A program made the position numbers and the translations under genes. Below are positions 25,953 to 35,416 of a DNA stretch of 64,000 nt, piece by piece; within the stretch, counting starts at the first letter, position 1; each line of letters opens with the position of its first letter. A model generated the notes under the pieces. The model did not search any database, was not told the origin of the DNA, and saw only the letters and a list, made by a program, of their open reading frames with translations. The DNA lies in the NCBI GenBank assembly GCA_965242685.1, contig OZ251487.1:1178001-1242000 (forward strand), in the 5' to 3' direction. Source of the DNA: G965215055 sp965242685. Its GTDB lineage: Bacteria; Pseudomonadota; Gammaproteobacteria; UBA4575.

Positions 25953-25968
25953 CCACACAGTTGTGTGG
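25953..25968. repeat. Perfect 16-bp palindrome between sodC and csrA
   Basis: CCACACAGTTGTGTGG could fold into a short hairpin between the convergent sodC and csrA genes. No T-run follows on either strand, so it is not a typical intrinsic terminator. Confidence 0.5.
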
Positions 25969-25988
25969 TTTGGTGTCACACAGACGGG

Positions 25989-26186
25989 CTAGGCACTGGC
26001 GGTAGGTTCATCGATATGCTGGCGTTCGCGTTTGATGCGCTCATAAATTTCTTCGCGATGCACCGCCACATCTCTATGTGCATTCACGCCGACGCGCACC
26101 TGGTTACCCTTCACTCCCAACACGGTAACGGTAACGTCATCGCCGATCATCAGTTTCTCACCCACTCTCCTGGTCAAAATTAGCAC
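25989..26186 (-). CDS. csrA: Carbon storage regulator CsrA
   Basis: 65 residues, the standard size. MLILTRRVGEKLMIGDDVTV and the RNA-binding helix region VHREEIYERIKRE are present. CsrA dimers bind GGA motifs in mRNA leaders and control carbon flux, motility and biofilm. Position 34-37 reads NAHRD where most homologues have NAPKE; the flanking GV and VAVHREEI are conserved. The position after alaS and lysC is the usual gammaproteobacterial arrangement, although the tRNA often found downstream is absent here. Confidence 0.95.
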   Translation of the reverse strand: MLILTRRVGEKLMIGDDVTVTVLGVKGNQVRVGVNAHRDVAVHREEIYERIKRERQHIDEPTASA

Positions 26187-26283
26187 CCCACACCTCCTTA
26201 ATCCGTTTTATTTTTATTAACCGTTACGCGATTGATTCGCGTTTCCATGTCCTTCCGCCGACTATTATACACACTCTTGCTTT

Positions 26284-26392
26284 AATAAGGTTTCTTTATT
26301 TAGGTATTTCCTCCATCTTATCCAGCCCGAATGCTTCAATAAGGCCTCTTTATTTAGGTGTTCACCTCCATCTTATCCAGTCCAAATGCCTC
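26284..26392 (-). repeat. ~54-bp tandem duplication of the lysC 3' end
   Basis: 26338-26392 encodes the last codons of lysC (AFGLDKMEVNT and stop). 26284-26337 repeats it after the stop and would read EAFGLDKMEEIPK and stop. About 85% of bases agree by eye. It adds nothing to the protein as now arranged. Confidence 0.8.
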
Positions 26393-27586
26393 ATGCAGTG
26401 TCCTTACCCCCAGTTCAAGGTATTTCTCCTCAATCACCACCGATATCTTGATTTCCGAGGTCGATATCATTTTGATGTTGATCTTTTCTTCGGCCAGCAC
26501 CTTGAACATTTTACTCGCAATCCCCGCATGAGACCTCATCCCTACGCCAACCAGCGATAGTTTTACGATGTTGGGGTCTCCAATCACTTCCGTACTTCCA
26601 AGTTGTTCCGCAACGTTTTCAAGTATTTGCAGTGATCTACTATAATCACTCTTATTTACCGTGAAGGTGAAGTTGGCGGTGTTATCCGAACTTACGTTTT
26701 GCACGATCATGTCTATTTCAATGTTTTCATCCGAGATCGGCGCAAGGATACGAGCGGCAATGCCAGGCTGATCGGGCACGCCTCGAATGGTCAGTTGGGC
26801 TTCATCATGCTTGAAGGCAATGCCCGAAATAATAGGTGCTTCCATATCGTCTTCCTGAAAGGTGATCAAGGTGCCGGGGCCCTCTTCAAACGAAGACAGC
26901 ACTCTGATCGGCATATTATACTTGCCCGCAAACTCCACCGCACGAATTTGTAAGACTTTTGATCCAAGGCTGGCCATTTCCATCATTTCCTCAAAGGTAA
27001 TGTGGTCAAGGCGCCTTGCGTTTGACTCTACTCTGGGGTCGGTGGTGTAGACGCCGTCGACGTCGGTATAGATTTGACATTCATCCGCCTTGGCCGCCAC
27101 CGCCAGAGCAACGGCGGTGGTATCGGACCCCCCGCGCCCCAAGGTAGTGATGTTGCCCTCGTCGTCTATACCCTGAAACCCGGCCGCCACGACGACGTGA
27201 TCCGCCTCCAGTAGCTTTTTCAGCCGCGTCGCGTCAATGGCCTGAATACGGGCCTTGTTAAAGCTGCTGTCGGTGCGGATATTGATCTGCCCCCCGGTAG
27301 CCGAAACGGCGGCACATCCACGTTTTTGCAAGGCCATCGAAAGCAGCGCGATGGTGACCTGCTCACCCGTGGATAACAGAACGTCCAGTTCCCGCCCACG
27401 GGCGATATCGCCGTGAATCTGGTTTGCCAGTTCCATCAAACGGTTGGTCTCACCGCTCATTGCCGACACCACGACTATGATTTGATGCCCCTGTTTTTTG
27501 GTGGCAATAACCTTTTCGGCAACACATTCAATGCGCTCGACCGAACCTACCGAAGTGCCCCCAAACTTTTGTACGATCAATGACAT
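26354..27586 (-). CDS. lysC: Aspartate kinase
   Basis: 410 residues, the monofunctional class. KFGGTSVGS at residue 8 is the kinase signature; GRGGSDTTAVALA near 150 and YTDVDGVYTTDPR near 178 bind aspartate and ATP. Two C-terminal ACT domains (from about residue 265 and 345, the second with SLVGVGMRSHAGIASKMF) provide feedback control by lysine/threonine. It makes aspartyl phosphate for lysine, threonine and methionine synthesis. It lies 17 bp after alaS and probably shares its transcript. Confidence 0.95.
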   Translation of the reverse strand: MSLIVQKFGGTSVGSVERIECVAEKVIATKKQGHQIIVVVSAMSGETNRLMELANQIHGDIARGRELDVLLSTGEQVTIALLSMALQKRGCAAVSATGGQINIRTDSSFNKARIQAIDATRLKKLLEADHVVVAAGFQGIDDEGNITTLGRGGSDTTAVALAVAAKADECQIYTDVDGVYTTDPRVESNARRLDHITFEEMMEMASLGSKVLQIRAVEFAGKYNMPIRVLSSFEEGPGTLITFQEDDMEAPIISGIAFKHDEAQLTIRGVPDQPGIAARILAPISDENIEIDMIVQNVSSDNTANFTFTVNKSDYSRSLQILENVAEQLGSTEVIGDPNIVKLSLVGVGMRSHAGIASKMFKVLAEEKINIKMISTSEIKISVVIEEKYLELGVRTLHEAFGLDKMEVNT

Positions 27587-27603
27587 GACGGCCTATAAGA
27601 AGT

Positions 27604-30207
27604 TCACTGCCGAAGGTTGGCACGTACCCAATGCGGCACGGAGCGCAAAGCCGCATCCAGAGCGGCCGGGTCATTCCCCCCGGCTTGTGCGATGTCGGGA
27701 CGCCCTCCCCCCCTGCCGCCGACTTGTTCGGCGACGGCATTGACCAAGTCACTGGCCTTGATACGCTCAACCTGATCTTTGGTCACGCCGGCAATCAAAT
27801 TTATCTTTGAACCGCGGGCGGTAGCCAGTACGACAGCCGCACTGCCAAGCTGATTCTTTACCTGATCCAATGTGTCACGCAGAGACTTGGTATCGGCACC
27901 GTCAATTTTATGCGCCACCACCTTCAAACCATCCACGTCCACCGCGGTTTCGGCCAGGTGACTCCCCGCTTTTAAGGCGATCCCGGCCTTGAGCCGGGCG
28001 AGTTCTTTTTCAAGTGTGCGATTGCATTCCACAAGCCGTGCGACTTTATCTCTGGCCTTGCTTTTGGACACCTTGACCAGCCTTGCGATATCCGCCAGGT
28101 CACCTTCATTTTCATTGATCAGGTTCAGTGCAACTTCACCGGTCACGGCCTCAATGCGGCGTATACCCGAGGCAATCCCAGTCTCGGAGATGATCTTGAA
28201 GATACCGATGTCGCCCGCTCGTTTCACGTGCGTTCCACCGCATAGTTCCGTTGAAAACTCGCCGATTGAAAGCACGCGCACGGCATCGCCGTACTTCTCA
28301 CCGAACAAGGCGACGGCACCTGCGGCAAGCGCCTGATCTTTCGGCATGATTTCAGCCGTTGCGGTGGCATTCATACGAATCTGAAAATTTACGGTGGCCT
28401 CGATGCGCCGCAATTCTTCTTCGGTCACGGGGACATCATGGGAAAAATCAAACCGTAGCCTGTCGGCGGCGACCAATGAACCTTTCTGTTGCACGTGATC
28501 GCCCAACACCTGGCGCAATGCCGCGTGCATCAAGTGGGTTGCGGAGTGGTTCAACACCGTTGCGCGTCTGCGCTTTGCGTCTACCTGCGCGGTAACTGCA
28601 TCCTGTACGGCAAGAGAACCCGACCGTAAGACGCCTGTGTGGACGTGCGCTTCGCCCTGCTTGCGCGTGTCAAGTACCTGAAAAAATGCGGAATCCTTAT
28701 AGATATCCCCCCGGTCACCCACCTGACCGCCGGCCTCCGCATAGAAGGGGGTCTTATCCAGTACGACCACCCCGGACTCTCCATCCGAAAGAGTGGTTAC
28801 CCGCGCATCGTTTACAAATATTTCTTTGATAACCGCCTGCTCCCGCAGATGCTCATAGCCGGTAAACTCGGAGCTGGACCGCACATCCAGCGTCGCGGCG
28901 TACCCCTCGTCAAAACAACTGGCCCGGCGTCCGCGGGCGCGCTGTGCGTCCATGTGCTTTTCAAATCCTGCGTGATCAATTTCAAGTTGATGTTCACGCG
29001 CAACGTCGGTGGTCAAATCCACCGGAAACCCATACGTGTCATAGAGCTTGAATACCGTATCACCCGAGATGGTGTCACCAGACAAGGTATCGATATCCGC
29101 CTGCAAGATCCTCATCCCCTGGGCAAGCGTTTCACCAAACCGTTGTTCTTCATTTTCCAATATTTTTTGCACGCGCGCTTGCGCATCGCTTAATTCGGGA
29201 TATGCCTTTCCCATACCTTCCACCAACGGTTGCACCAGCTTGTAAAAGAAAGGCCCTTCGATACCGAGTTTATGGCCGTGACGCGCCGCGCGCCGAATAA
29301 TGCGCCGCAACACGTACCCCCTGCCTTCATTCGAGGGCATCACGCCGTCCGTAATCATAAAGCCGGATGAACGTATATGGTCGGCAATCACGCGCAAGGA
29401 AGGCAGTGAAGTATCGGAAACTTTGGAAATTTCCGCCGCAAGTTCGATAATTTTCGTAAAGAGATCGGTATCATAATTATTGGTAACCCCCTGCATGATC
29501 GCCGTTAGGCGTTCCAATCCCATACCGGTATCGACCGAAGGCTTGAACAAGGGCGAAAGCGCACCCTGTCGATCACGCTCATACTGCATGAAAACCAGAT
29601 TCCACACCTCTACGTAGCGGTCACCATCCTGTTCCGATGTACCGGGCGGCCCGCCCGCTACCGCTTCGCCGTGGTCATAAAAGATCTCCGTACAGGGGCC
29701 GCAGGGGCCGGTATCACCCATCGACCAAAAGTTGTCCCGCTCGCCTGTGCGTGTAAACCTTCTTTCATCCACCTTGATGTCACGCAGCCAGATTTCAGCG
29801 GCCTCGTCGTCTTGTTCGTAAACGGTTACCCATAAACGCGCTTCGGGAAGTTGCACAACGTTGGTAAGAAAGTCCCACGCATAGTGAATCGCCTCGCGCT
29901 TAAAATAGTCACCAAAACTGAAATTGCCCAACATTTCAAAAAATGTATGGTGCCTGGAGGTGTAGCCTACATTTTCAAGGTCGTTATGCTTGCCGCCCGC
30001 ACGCACGCAGCGCTGACTGGAGACAGCGCGTGAATAAGCAGGCGTATCCTTACCCAGAAAGACGTCCTTGAACTGCACCATCCCTGCATTGGTAAACAGC
30101 AGCGTGGGATCATTTGCAGGCACCAACGGACTTGACGACACGTGTTCATGGCCGTTTTGCCTGAAGTAGTCTAAAAATACGTTGCGCAGTTCAGCACTTT
30201 GTTGCAT
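27604..30207 (-). CDS. alaS: Alanyl-tRNA synthetase
   Basis: 867 residues, full length. Class II catalytic core: RHHTFFEMLGNFSFGDYFKR near residue 84 (motif 2 region) and GMGLERL near 235 (motif 3). The editing domain has the zinc ligands HSATHLMH near 560 and CGGTHVKRAGDIG near 665. The C-terminal C-Ala domain contains the Gly-rich GGRGGGRPDIAQAGG. It charges tRNA-Ala and removes mischarged Ser and Gly. It follows recA-recX as in most gammaproteobacteria. Confidence 0.96.
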   Translation of the reverse strand: MQQSAELRNVFLDYFRQNGHEHVSSSPLVPANDPTLLFTNAGMVQFKDVFLGKDTPAYSRAVSSQRCVRAGGKHNDLENVGYTSRHHTFFEMLGNFSFGDYFKREAIHYAWDFLTNVVQLPEARLWVTVYEQDDEAAEIWLRDIKVDERRFTRTGERDNFWSMGDTGPCGPCTEIFYDHGEAVAGGPPGTSEQDGDRYVEVWNLVFMQYERDRQGALSPLFKPSVDTGMGLERLTAIMQGVTNNYDTDLFTKIIELAAEISKVSDTSLPSLRVIADHIRSSGFMITDGVMPSNEGRGYVLRRIIRRAARHGHKLGIEGPFFYKLVQPLVEGMGKAYPELSDAQARVQKILENEEQRFGETLAQGMRILQADIDTLSGDTISGDTVFKLYDTYGFPVDLTTDVAREHQLEIDHAGFEKHMDAQRARGRRASCFDEGYAATLDVRSSSEFTGYEHLREQAVIKEIFVNDARVTTLSDGESGVVVLDKTPFYAEAGGQVGDRGDIYKDSAFFQVLDTRKQGEAHVHTGVLRSGSLAVQDAVTAQVDAKRRRATVLNHSATHLMHAALRQVLGDHVQQKGSLVAADRLRFDFSHDVPVTEEELRRIEATVNFQIRMNATATAEIMPKDQALAAGAVALFGEKYGDAVRVLSIGEFSTELCGGTHVKRAGDIGIFKIISETGIASGIRRIEAVTGEVALNLINENEGDLADIARLVKVSKSKARDKVARLVECNRTLEKELARLKAGIALKAGSHLAETAVDVDGLKVVAHKIDGADTKSLRDTLDQVKNQLGSAAVVLATARGSKINLIAGVTKDQVERIKASDLVNAVAEQVGGRGGGRPDIAQAGGNDPAALDAALRSVPHWVRANLRQ

Positions 30208-30241
30208 ATCGATTCACCTTGCCGCCAGGGGTGGCACCAAT

Positions 30242-30727
30242 TCAGCGTACCGGTGCAAGCGTCTCCCGGATTATATCACCGGTAAACCCCCGCAATTGCA
30301 GGAAACGCACGCGCCTAGCTTGCTCTTGCATGGATTCGTCCGCCGCTCGGTTGCCGAATTTTTTCGTATATTCACGGCGTGCGGTATCCAGCCAAACCTG
30401 ATGATCAGCATCAACAAAAGTGTCAACAAGGTCGACAGAGACACCGCGATCCTGTAATTCCAGTTTGATTTTCAGTGGGCCGAAACCACGTTGCCGCCGT
30501 GAATGAACGTAACTTTCCGTATAGCGGGCGTCACTCTGCAAGCCTTCGTTTGCCAAGCGATCAAGCAATTCATCGATCTCGGCGGATAAAAACCCCTTTG
30601 CCTTCAGCTTTTCACCGAGTTCCCGGCGCGTATGCTCGCGCCTGGAAAGCAGATCAAGGGCAACACCGCGAAGGCTCCGCTCAGGCCTCAACGTCTCCTT
30701 CCTTCCCCTCTTCCCGACCGGACTCAT
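30242..30727 (-). CDS. recX: Regulatory protein RecX
   Basis: About 161 residues from the ATG at 30727; the frame is open further upstream to 30778, but that would overlap recA by almost 100 bases. Three-helix repeats typical of RecX are visible: ALDLLSRREHTRRELGEKL, ANEGLQSDARYTESYVHSR and RGFGPLKIKLELQDRG. RecX caps RecA filaments and limits recombinase activity. Overlap with the recA 3' end suggests translational coupling. The exact start is uncertain; GTG or ATG codons a few residues inward are possible. Confidence 0.88.
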   Translation of the reverse strand: MSPVGKRGRKETLRPERSLRGVALDLLSRREHTRRELGEKLKAKGFLSAEIDELLDRLANEGLQSDARYTESYVHSRRQRGFGPLKIKLELQDRGVSVDLVDTFVDADHQVWLDTARREYTKKFGNRAADESMQEQARRVRFLQLRGFTGDIIRETLAPVR

Positions 30728-31721
30728 CGGCATCAACAAACAGCTTTTCACGAATTTTCGTTTCAATCTCCTCGGCAACGTCCGCGTGTTCCTTCAAATA
30801 GGCCCGCGCATTTTCTTTGCCCTGTCCGATCCGCTCGCCCAAATAGCTGTACCAGGCGCCGGCCTTGTCGATCATCCCATGGGCCACGCCGATATCGATA
30901 ACCTCGCCCAACCGCGAGATCCCCTCGCCGTACAAAATCTCAAAATCCGCCTTTTTGAAGGGTGGCGCCAGCTTGTTCTTCACCACCTTAACGCGCGTTT
31001 CACTGCCAAGGATCTCGTCCCCTTTCTTAATTGCGCCGACACGGCGAATATCCAGACGCACCGAGGCATAAAACTTGAGCGCATTGCCGCCCGTGGTAGT
31101 CTCTGGGTTGCCGAACATTACGCCGATCTTCATGCGGATCTGATTGATAAAGATGACCATGGTATTGGAACGCTTGATATTGCCGGTAAGTTTGCGCAAG
31201 GCCTGCGACATCAGGCGCGCTTGCAGGCCCATGTGCGAATCACCCATGTCACCTTCTATTTCCGCACGCGGCGTCAATGCCGCCACCGAATCGACGACAA
31301 CGATGTCGACGGCGCCGGAGCGCACCAGCATATCCGCGATTTCCAGTGCCTGCTCGCCGGTATCTGGTTGCGAGATCAACAGATCGTCGACGTTGACGCC
31401 AATCTTTTCGGCATAGACCGGGTCCAGGGCGTGTTCGGCATCTACAAACGCGGCGGTGCCTCCCTGCTTCTGGCATTCCGCAATAACCTCCAAAGTCAGC
31501 GTGGTTTTCCCCGAAGATTCAGGGCCATATATTTCAATGACGCGCCCCTTCGGTAACCCACCGATACCCAGCGCAACGTCCAACGACAATGAGCCGGTTG
31601 AGATCACCTCGATATCGCGCGCCGCGGTGGAATCGCCAAGGCGCATGACGGCACCTTTGCCGAACTGCCTTTCGATCTGTCCCAACGCGGCGGCAAGTGC
31701 CTTTTTACGATTCTCGTCCAC
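30681..31721 (-). CDS. recA: Recombinase RecA
   Basis: 346 residues. GPESSGKTTLTL near residue 66 is Walker A, VDIVVVDSVAALTP near 140 is Walker B, and loop 2 spans GNPETTTGGNALKFYASVRLD split as ETTTGGNALKFY. It starts with GTG, preceded at a good distance by GGGAG. RecA drives homologous recombination and induces the SOS response. I could not find a CTGT-N8-ACAG LexA operator in the 50-bp gap upstream; control may be from farther upstream or through a different operator. Confidence 0.97.
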   Translation of the reverse strand: MDENRKKALAAALGQIERQFGKGAVMRLGDSTAARDIEVISTGSLSLDVALGIGGLPKGRVIEIYGPESSGKTTLTLEVIAECQKQGGTAAFVDAEHALDPVYAEKIGVNVDDLLISQPDTGEQALEIADMLVRSGAVDIVVVDSVAALTPRAEIEGDMGDSHMGLQARLMSQALRKLTGNIKRSNTMVIFINQIRMKIGVMFGNPETTTGGNALKFYASVRLDIRRVGAIKKGDEILGSETRVKVVKNKLAPPFKKADFEILYGEGISRLGEVIDIGVAHGMIDKAGAWYSYLGERIGQGKENARAYLKEHADVAEEIETKIREKLFVDADESGREEGKEGDVEA

Positions 31722-31769
31722 TGTAAGCTCCCGGTTATTTTTAATGATTCATATCGTCACACATCTGTA

Positions 31770-32318
31770 TCATCGCGCCTGGTCCCCAGACCCACCCGTC
31801 AACTGACGAGAAGCGGTCTTATTATACCGGGTTGTATTTCCATGCGGTAGCGACTCGATCAGATGAAACTCTTTTACCTCCCAGTCAATGGCAACGGGCG
31901 CATCGGGAAAGTCCGCTTGTCGCGCGTTGCGAAACAACGTCACGTGAGGCGTAAAGGGGCGGTCATCAAAACCAACGCCACACCGCCTGACCGAAGACCT
32001 CAGACGGTCAACCAACAGATCCAACTCATCGGGACGGGAAGAACAACCAAGCCATAGTGACTTCGAACCTTCAAAATAGCCGTATCGATCAAGCCGCAGC
32101 GTAAACGGCGGAATGGACACGTGCCGCGTCTCATCTTCCAGACACCCGCATTCATGTTCTGCCACGGCACCCAAAAACAACAAGGTGACGTGCAGATTTT
32201 CAGGAAAGACCGGGCGCATACCCGCCACAACGGGAAATCGTCCGATCACCCCGGTAATTTGATCCCGAACGCCCGCTTCCGGCATCAAACCAAAAAACAG
32301 CCGCCGTGTTTTATTCAA
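31770..32318 (-). CDS. thpR: RNA 2',3'-cyclic phosphodiesterase (ThpR/LigT family)
   Basis: About 182 residues from a TTG at 32318 that overlaps the pncC stop; the frame is open to an ATG at 32486, but the extra part lies inside pncC and looks non-coding. KTRRLFFGLMP near the N-terminus is the family's usual opening. Two HxTx catalytic motifs are present: NLHVTLLFLG and TPHVTLFRN. The family hydrolyses 2',3'-cyclic phosphates or joins tRNA halves in vitro. The start codon is uncertain. It lies between pncC and recA on the same strand, and could be cotranscribed with both. Confidence 0.83.
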   Translation of the reverse strand: MNKTRRLFFGLMPEAGVRDQITGVIGRFPVVAGMRPVFPENLHVTLLFLGAVAEHECGCLEDETRHVSIPPFTLRLDRYGYFEGSKSLWLGCSSRPDELDLLVDRLRSSVRRCGVGFDDRPFTPHVTLFRNARQADFPDAPVAIDWEVKEFHLIESLPHGNTTRYNKTASRQLTGGSGDQAR

Positions 32319-32814
32319 GGTACTCAACCAACCTCCCAACGGCCGCCTGGATCGCCTGTTCGCGCACCGCCCGCCGGTCACCATCGAACAAATAGCGCAT
32401 AACCCGCGTGTCCCGATGCAATCCGGCAACGCCAATATATACCGTGCCCGTTGGCTTCGTCGGACTTCCGCCAGTGGGGCCGGCAATCCCCGTAATTGCG
32501 ACCGCGAGTTCCGCCGCGCTATTTTTCAGGGCGCCCACCGCCATTTGTTCGGCGATTTCCTTACTCACCGCACCGTATTGATTTAAGGCCTCTTCCGACA
32601 CCGCCAGCAACCGTATTTTTGAATCGTTGCCGTAGGTGACGAAACCACACTCAAACCACTTCGAGCTGCCGTCCAATGAAGTCAACCATTGCGCCAACAT
32701 GCCGCCCGTGCAGGATTCAGCCGTAACGACCCTGAGCCGTCCGGCGGTCAATCTTTCCGCAAGCACGCGTACCGGCTCTTGAATATGCGGGGACAATGAA
32801 TCTGACATTTGCAA
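32311..32814 (-). CDS. pncC: Nicotinamide-nucleotide amidohydrolase PncC (CinA C-terminal type)
   Basis: 167 residues. TAESCTGGMLAQWLT near residue 31 and AITGIAGPTGGSPTKPTG near 107-124 are the catalytic signatures; the Ser of ESCTGG is the nucleophile. The enzyme deamidates NMN to NaMN in pyridine nucleotide salvage. Only the short C-terminal CinA form is present, as in E. coli. A cinA-type gene beside recA is a common arrangement. It is divergent from mutS, with 46 bp between. Confidence 0.92.
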   Translation of the reverse strand: MQMSDSLSPHIQEPVRVLAERLTAGRLRVVTAESCTGGMLAQWLTSLDGSSKWFECGFVTYGNDSKIRLLAVSEEALNQYGAVSKEIAEQMAVGALKNSAAELAVAITGIAGPTGGSPTKPTGTVYIGVAGLHRDTRVMRYLFDGDRRAVREQAIQAAVGRLVEYLE

Positions 32815-32860
32815 CCAAGTTTCTGCTGTTTGAAAAATTTTTCTCCGTTAGACTCTCACT

Positions 32861-35416
32861 ATGATCGCACAACCTTCCGCAAAACCCACCCCCATGATAC
32901 AACAGTATCTACGCATCAAGTCCGAATACCCCGACATGCTGCTGTTCTACCGAATGGGCGACTTCTTTGAACTATTTTACGACGACGCAAAACGCGCCGC
33001 GCGCCTGCTGGATCTCACCTTGACCTCGCGCACTAAAAACCAGGATGAAGAAATTCCCATGGCGGGGGTGCCGGTACACGCGGTGGAGAATTATTTGGCA
33101 AAGCTGTTACGCCTAGGCGAATCCGTTGCAATTTGTGAACAGATCGGCGACCCCGCATCCGGCAAAGGATTGGTTGAACGCGAGGTTACCCGCGTAATCA
33201 CGCCCGGTACAATCGTTGAGGAGGAACTGCTGGAACGCGGCAAGGAAAACTACCTGCTGGCGTGTACCTGTAACAAAGGGTTTGCGGGCCTTGCCTACCT
33301 TGACCTGAGTTCCGGGCGATTTATCTTACAAACCTGCAACTCCCTACAGGAATGTTTAAGCGAAATAGACCGGATTCAGCCGGCCGAAATTCTGTTGAAG
33401 GAAGACGCGCGGCTTGAAACCAACAAAGAATACTCCTTCAAACACCTGCCGGCATGGCATTTTGAATTGGATAGCGCCACCACCGCCCTATGCAAACAAT
33501 TCGGCACCAGCGATTTAAGCGGCTACGGATGCCAAGGGCATCCTTTGGCCGTGGCCGCCGCCGGAGCGGTACTCCAATACGTCAAGGAAACACAAAAGTC
33601 TACCTTGCCGCATATTACAGGCCTGCGCGTACACGACAATAGCGACTACCTGCTGATAGACGCCGCCTCTCGAAGTAACCTCGAGGTGGAAAAATCCACA
33701 CGAGGCGAAACCAAACATAGCCTAATGGGCGTGCTGGACAAGACCTCGTGTGCGATGGGCACGCGCTGCCTGCGCGCGTGGCTCAGCCAGCCGACGCGCG
33801 TTAAAGCCGTCCTGTCACGACGACACGCCGCCATTGCGGAACTGATCGCCACCAACGGCCACGCCGGCTTGCACGAGATACTCTCCTCCGTCAAGGATGT
33901 CGAACGCATCCGTAGCCGCATTGCCTTGCAGACGGCACAACCGCGCGACCTGGACGCCCTGCGGGCAACGCTGGCCCTTGTTCCCTCCATCCGAAAAGAG
34001 CTGGAAGGCTATGGTAGCGAGCTGCTGATCGAGTCTGCCAGACTGCTGGACGGACACGAAAACGTAATGTCGATACTGGCGGACGCCCTAACCGACGAAC
34101 CGCCCGCACTGATTCGGGACGGGGGCGTCATCAAGACGGGTTTCGATGAGGAACTGGATCAAGTACGTGAACTAAGCAGCCGTTCCAACCAGTTTCTGGT
34201 CGAACTGGAAAAGCGCGAAAAGGAAGCCACGCAACTGACATCGCTCAAGGTCGCATACAATCGCGTACATGGCTACTACATAGAGATCCCTCGTAGCCAA
34301 TCTGATCGGGCACCCGAACGTTACACCCGCAAACAAACCCTAAAAAATGCGGAGCGCTTTACCACATCGGAGCTTAAAGAGTTTGAGTACGAGGTATTGA
34401 CCGCCAGGGAACGCGCATTAAAACGCGAGAAACACCTGTACGAGTGCCTACTCAATGACCTGCTTCAAACGCTGGAGAAGACGCAACGTTGCGCCCAAGG
34501 GCTTGCACAACTGGATGCGTTGGCAACGTTGGCGGAACGCGCAACCTCGCTGGACTATATACAACCCGAACTTACCGATGAGGCCGGTATTCATATCGAA
34601 CAAGGCCGTCATCCGGTCGTTGAGCAGGTGCAGACCGAACCCTTCACCGCTAACGACGTGAGCCTGGATAAACGACGCGCAATGTTGTTGATCACCGGCC
34701 CCAATATGGGCGGAAAATCAACCTACATGCGTCAAATCGCATTGATTGTCTGGCTGGCGTACACCGGCAGCTTCGTGCCCGCCAAGGCCGCCGCCATCGG
34801 CCCGATTGACGCCATTTACACGCGCATCGGCGCATCGGATGACCTGAGTTCGGGGCGATCTACCTTCATGGTGGAAATGACCGAAGCGGCCAACATTCTC
34901 AACAACGCATCCTCTCAGAGCCTGGTATTGATGGATGAAATTGGACGCGGCACCAGCACCTATGACGGCCTTTCTCTTGCCTGGTCGTGCGCCGAGCACC
35001 TCGCCACGGTCAATCACTCCTTCACCCTGTTTGCCACGCATTATTTTGAACTCACGCAGCTGCCCGAACGTTACGAAAACATTCACAACGTGCACATTGA
35101 CGCGATTGAACACAACGACCGGATCGTCTTTTTACACTCGGTAAAGGAAGGCCCCGCGAATCGAAGTTACGGGCTGCAAGTCGCGCAACTCGCCGGCATT
35201 CCCAAGTCGGTGATCGCCGGCGCGAAACTGAAATTGAAGCAGCTGGAAGTACAGACGGTCTCCGCCGACGACACGGGCGCCCATACACAGCTTGGGCTGG
35301 AACTGGAACGTCCCATTGACCTGCCGGTGATCGAGTATCTTACGCACGTCAACCCGGACGAACTGACGCCCAAGGAATCATTGGAAGTCTTGTATAAACT
35401 GAAGCGTTTGCTGTAG
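32861..35416 (+). CDS. mutS: DNA mismatch repair protein MutS
   Basis: 851 residues. The mismatch-reading Phe-X-Glu is in GDFFELFYDD near residue 37. The connector, lever and clamp domains follow. The ATPase has Walker A GPNMGGKSTYMRQ near 615, DDLSSGRSTFMVEM near 662, and Walker B MDEIGRGTSTYDG near 690. The C-terminal dimerisation helices are present. It appears intact. MutS activity normally limits slippage of long homopolymers, so the many long G/C tracts in this genome exist alongside a functional-looking mutS. Confidence 0.96.
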   Translation: MIAQPSAKPTPMIQQYLRIKSEYPDMLLFYRMGDFFELFYDDAKRAARLLDLTLTSRTKNQDEEIPMAGVPVHAVENYLAKLLRLGESVAICEQIGDPASGKGLVEREVTRVITPGTIVEEELLERGKENYLLACTCNKGFAGLAYLDLSSGRFILQTCNSLQECLSEIDRIQPAEILLKEDARLETNKEYSFKHLPAWHFELDSATTALCKQFGTSDLSGYGCQGHPLAVAAAGAVLQYVKETQKSTLPHITGLRVHDNSDYLLIDAASRSNLEVEKSTRGETKHSLMGVLDKTSCAMGTRCLRAWLSQPTRVKAVLSRRHAAIAELIATNGHAGLHEILSSVKDVERIRSRIALQTAQPRDLDALRATLALVPSIRKELEGYGSELLIESARLLDGHENVMSILADALTDEPPALIRDGGVIKTGFDEELDQVRELSSRSNQFLVELEKREKEATQLTSLKVAYNRVHGYYIEIPRSQSDRAPERYTRKQTLKNAERFTTSELKEFEYEVLTARERALKREKHLYECLLNDLLQTLEKTQRCAQGLAQLDALATLAERATSLDYIQPELTDEAGIHIEQGRHPVVEQVQTEPFTANDVSLDKRRAMLLITGPNMGGKSTYMRQIALIVWLAYTGSFVPAKAAAIGPIDAIYTRIGASDDLSSGRSTFMVEMTEAANILNNASSQSLVLMDEIGRGTSTYDGLSLAWSCAEHLATVNHSFTLFATHYFELTQLPERYENIHNVHIDAIEHNDRIVFLHSVKEGPANRSYGLQVAQLAGIPKSVIAGAKLKLKQLEVQTVSADDTGAHTQLGLELERPIDLPVIEYLTHVNPDELTPKESLEVLYKLKRLL

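Noticed and set aside
25953..25968. Intrinsic terminator between sodC and csrA
   Set aside because: The hairpin is short and lacks a following T-run on either strand.
27703..27716. C7 run in alaS
   Set aside because: It lies in the conserved Gly-rich C-terminal segment and the gene is intact.
32319..32486. Longer N-terminus for thpR
   Set aside because: It would lie within pncC on the same strand and has no resemblance to the family; the usual opening KTRRLFF follows the TTG at 32318.
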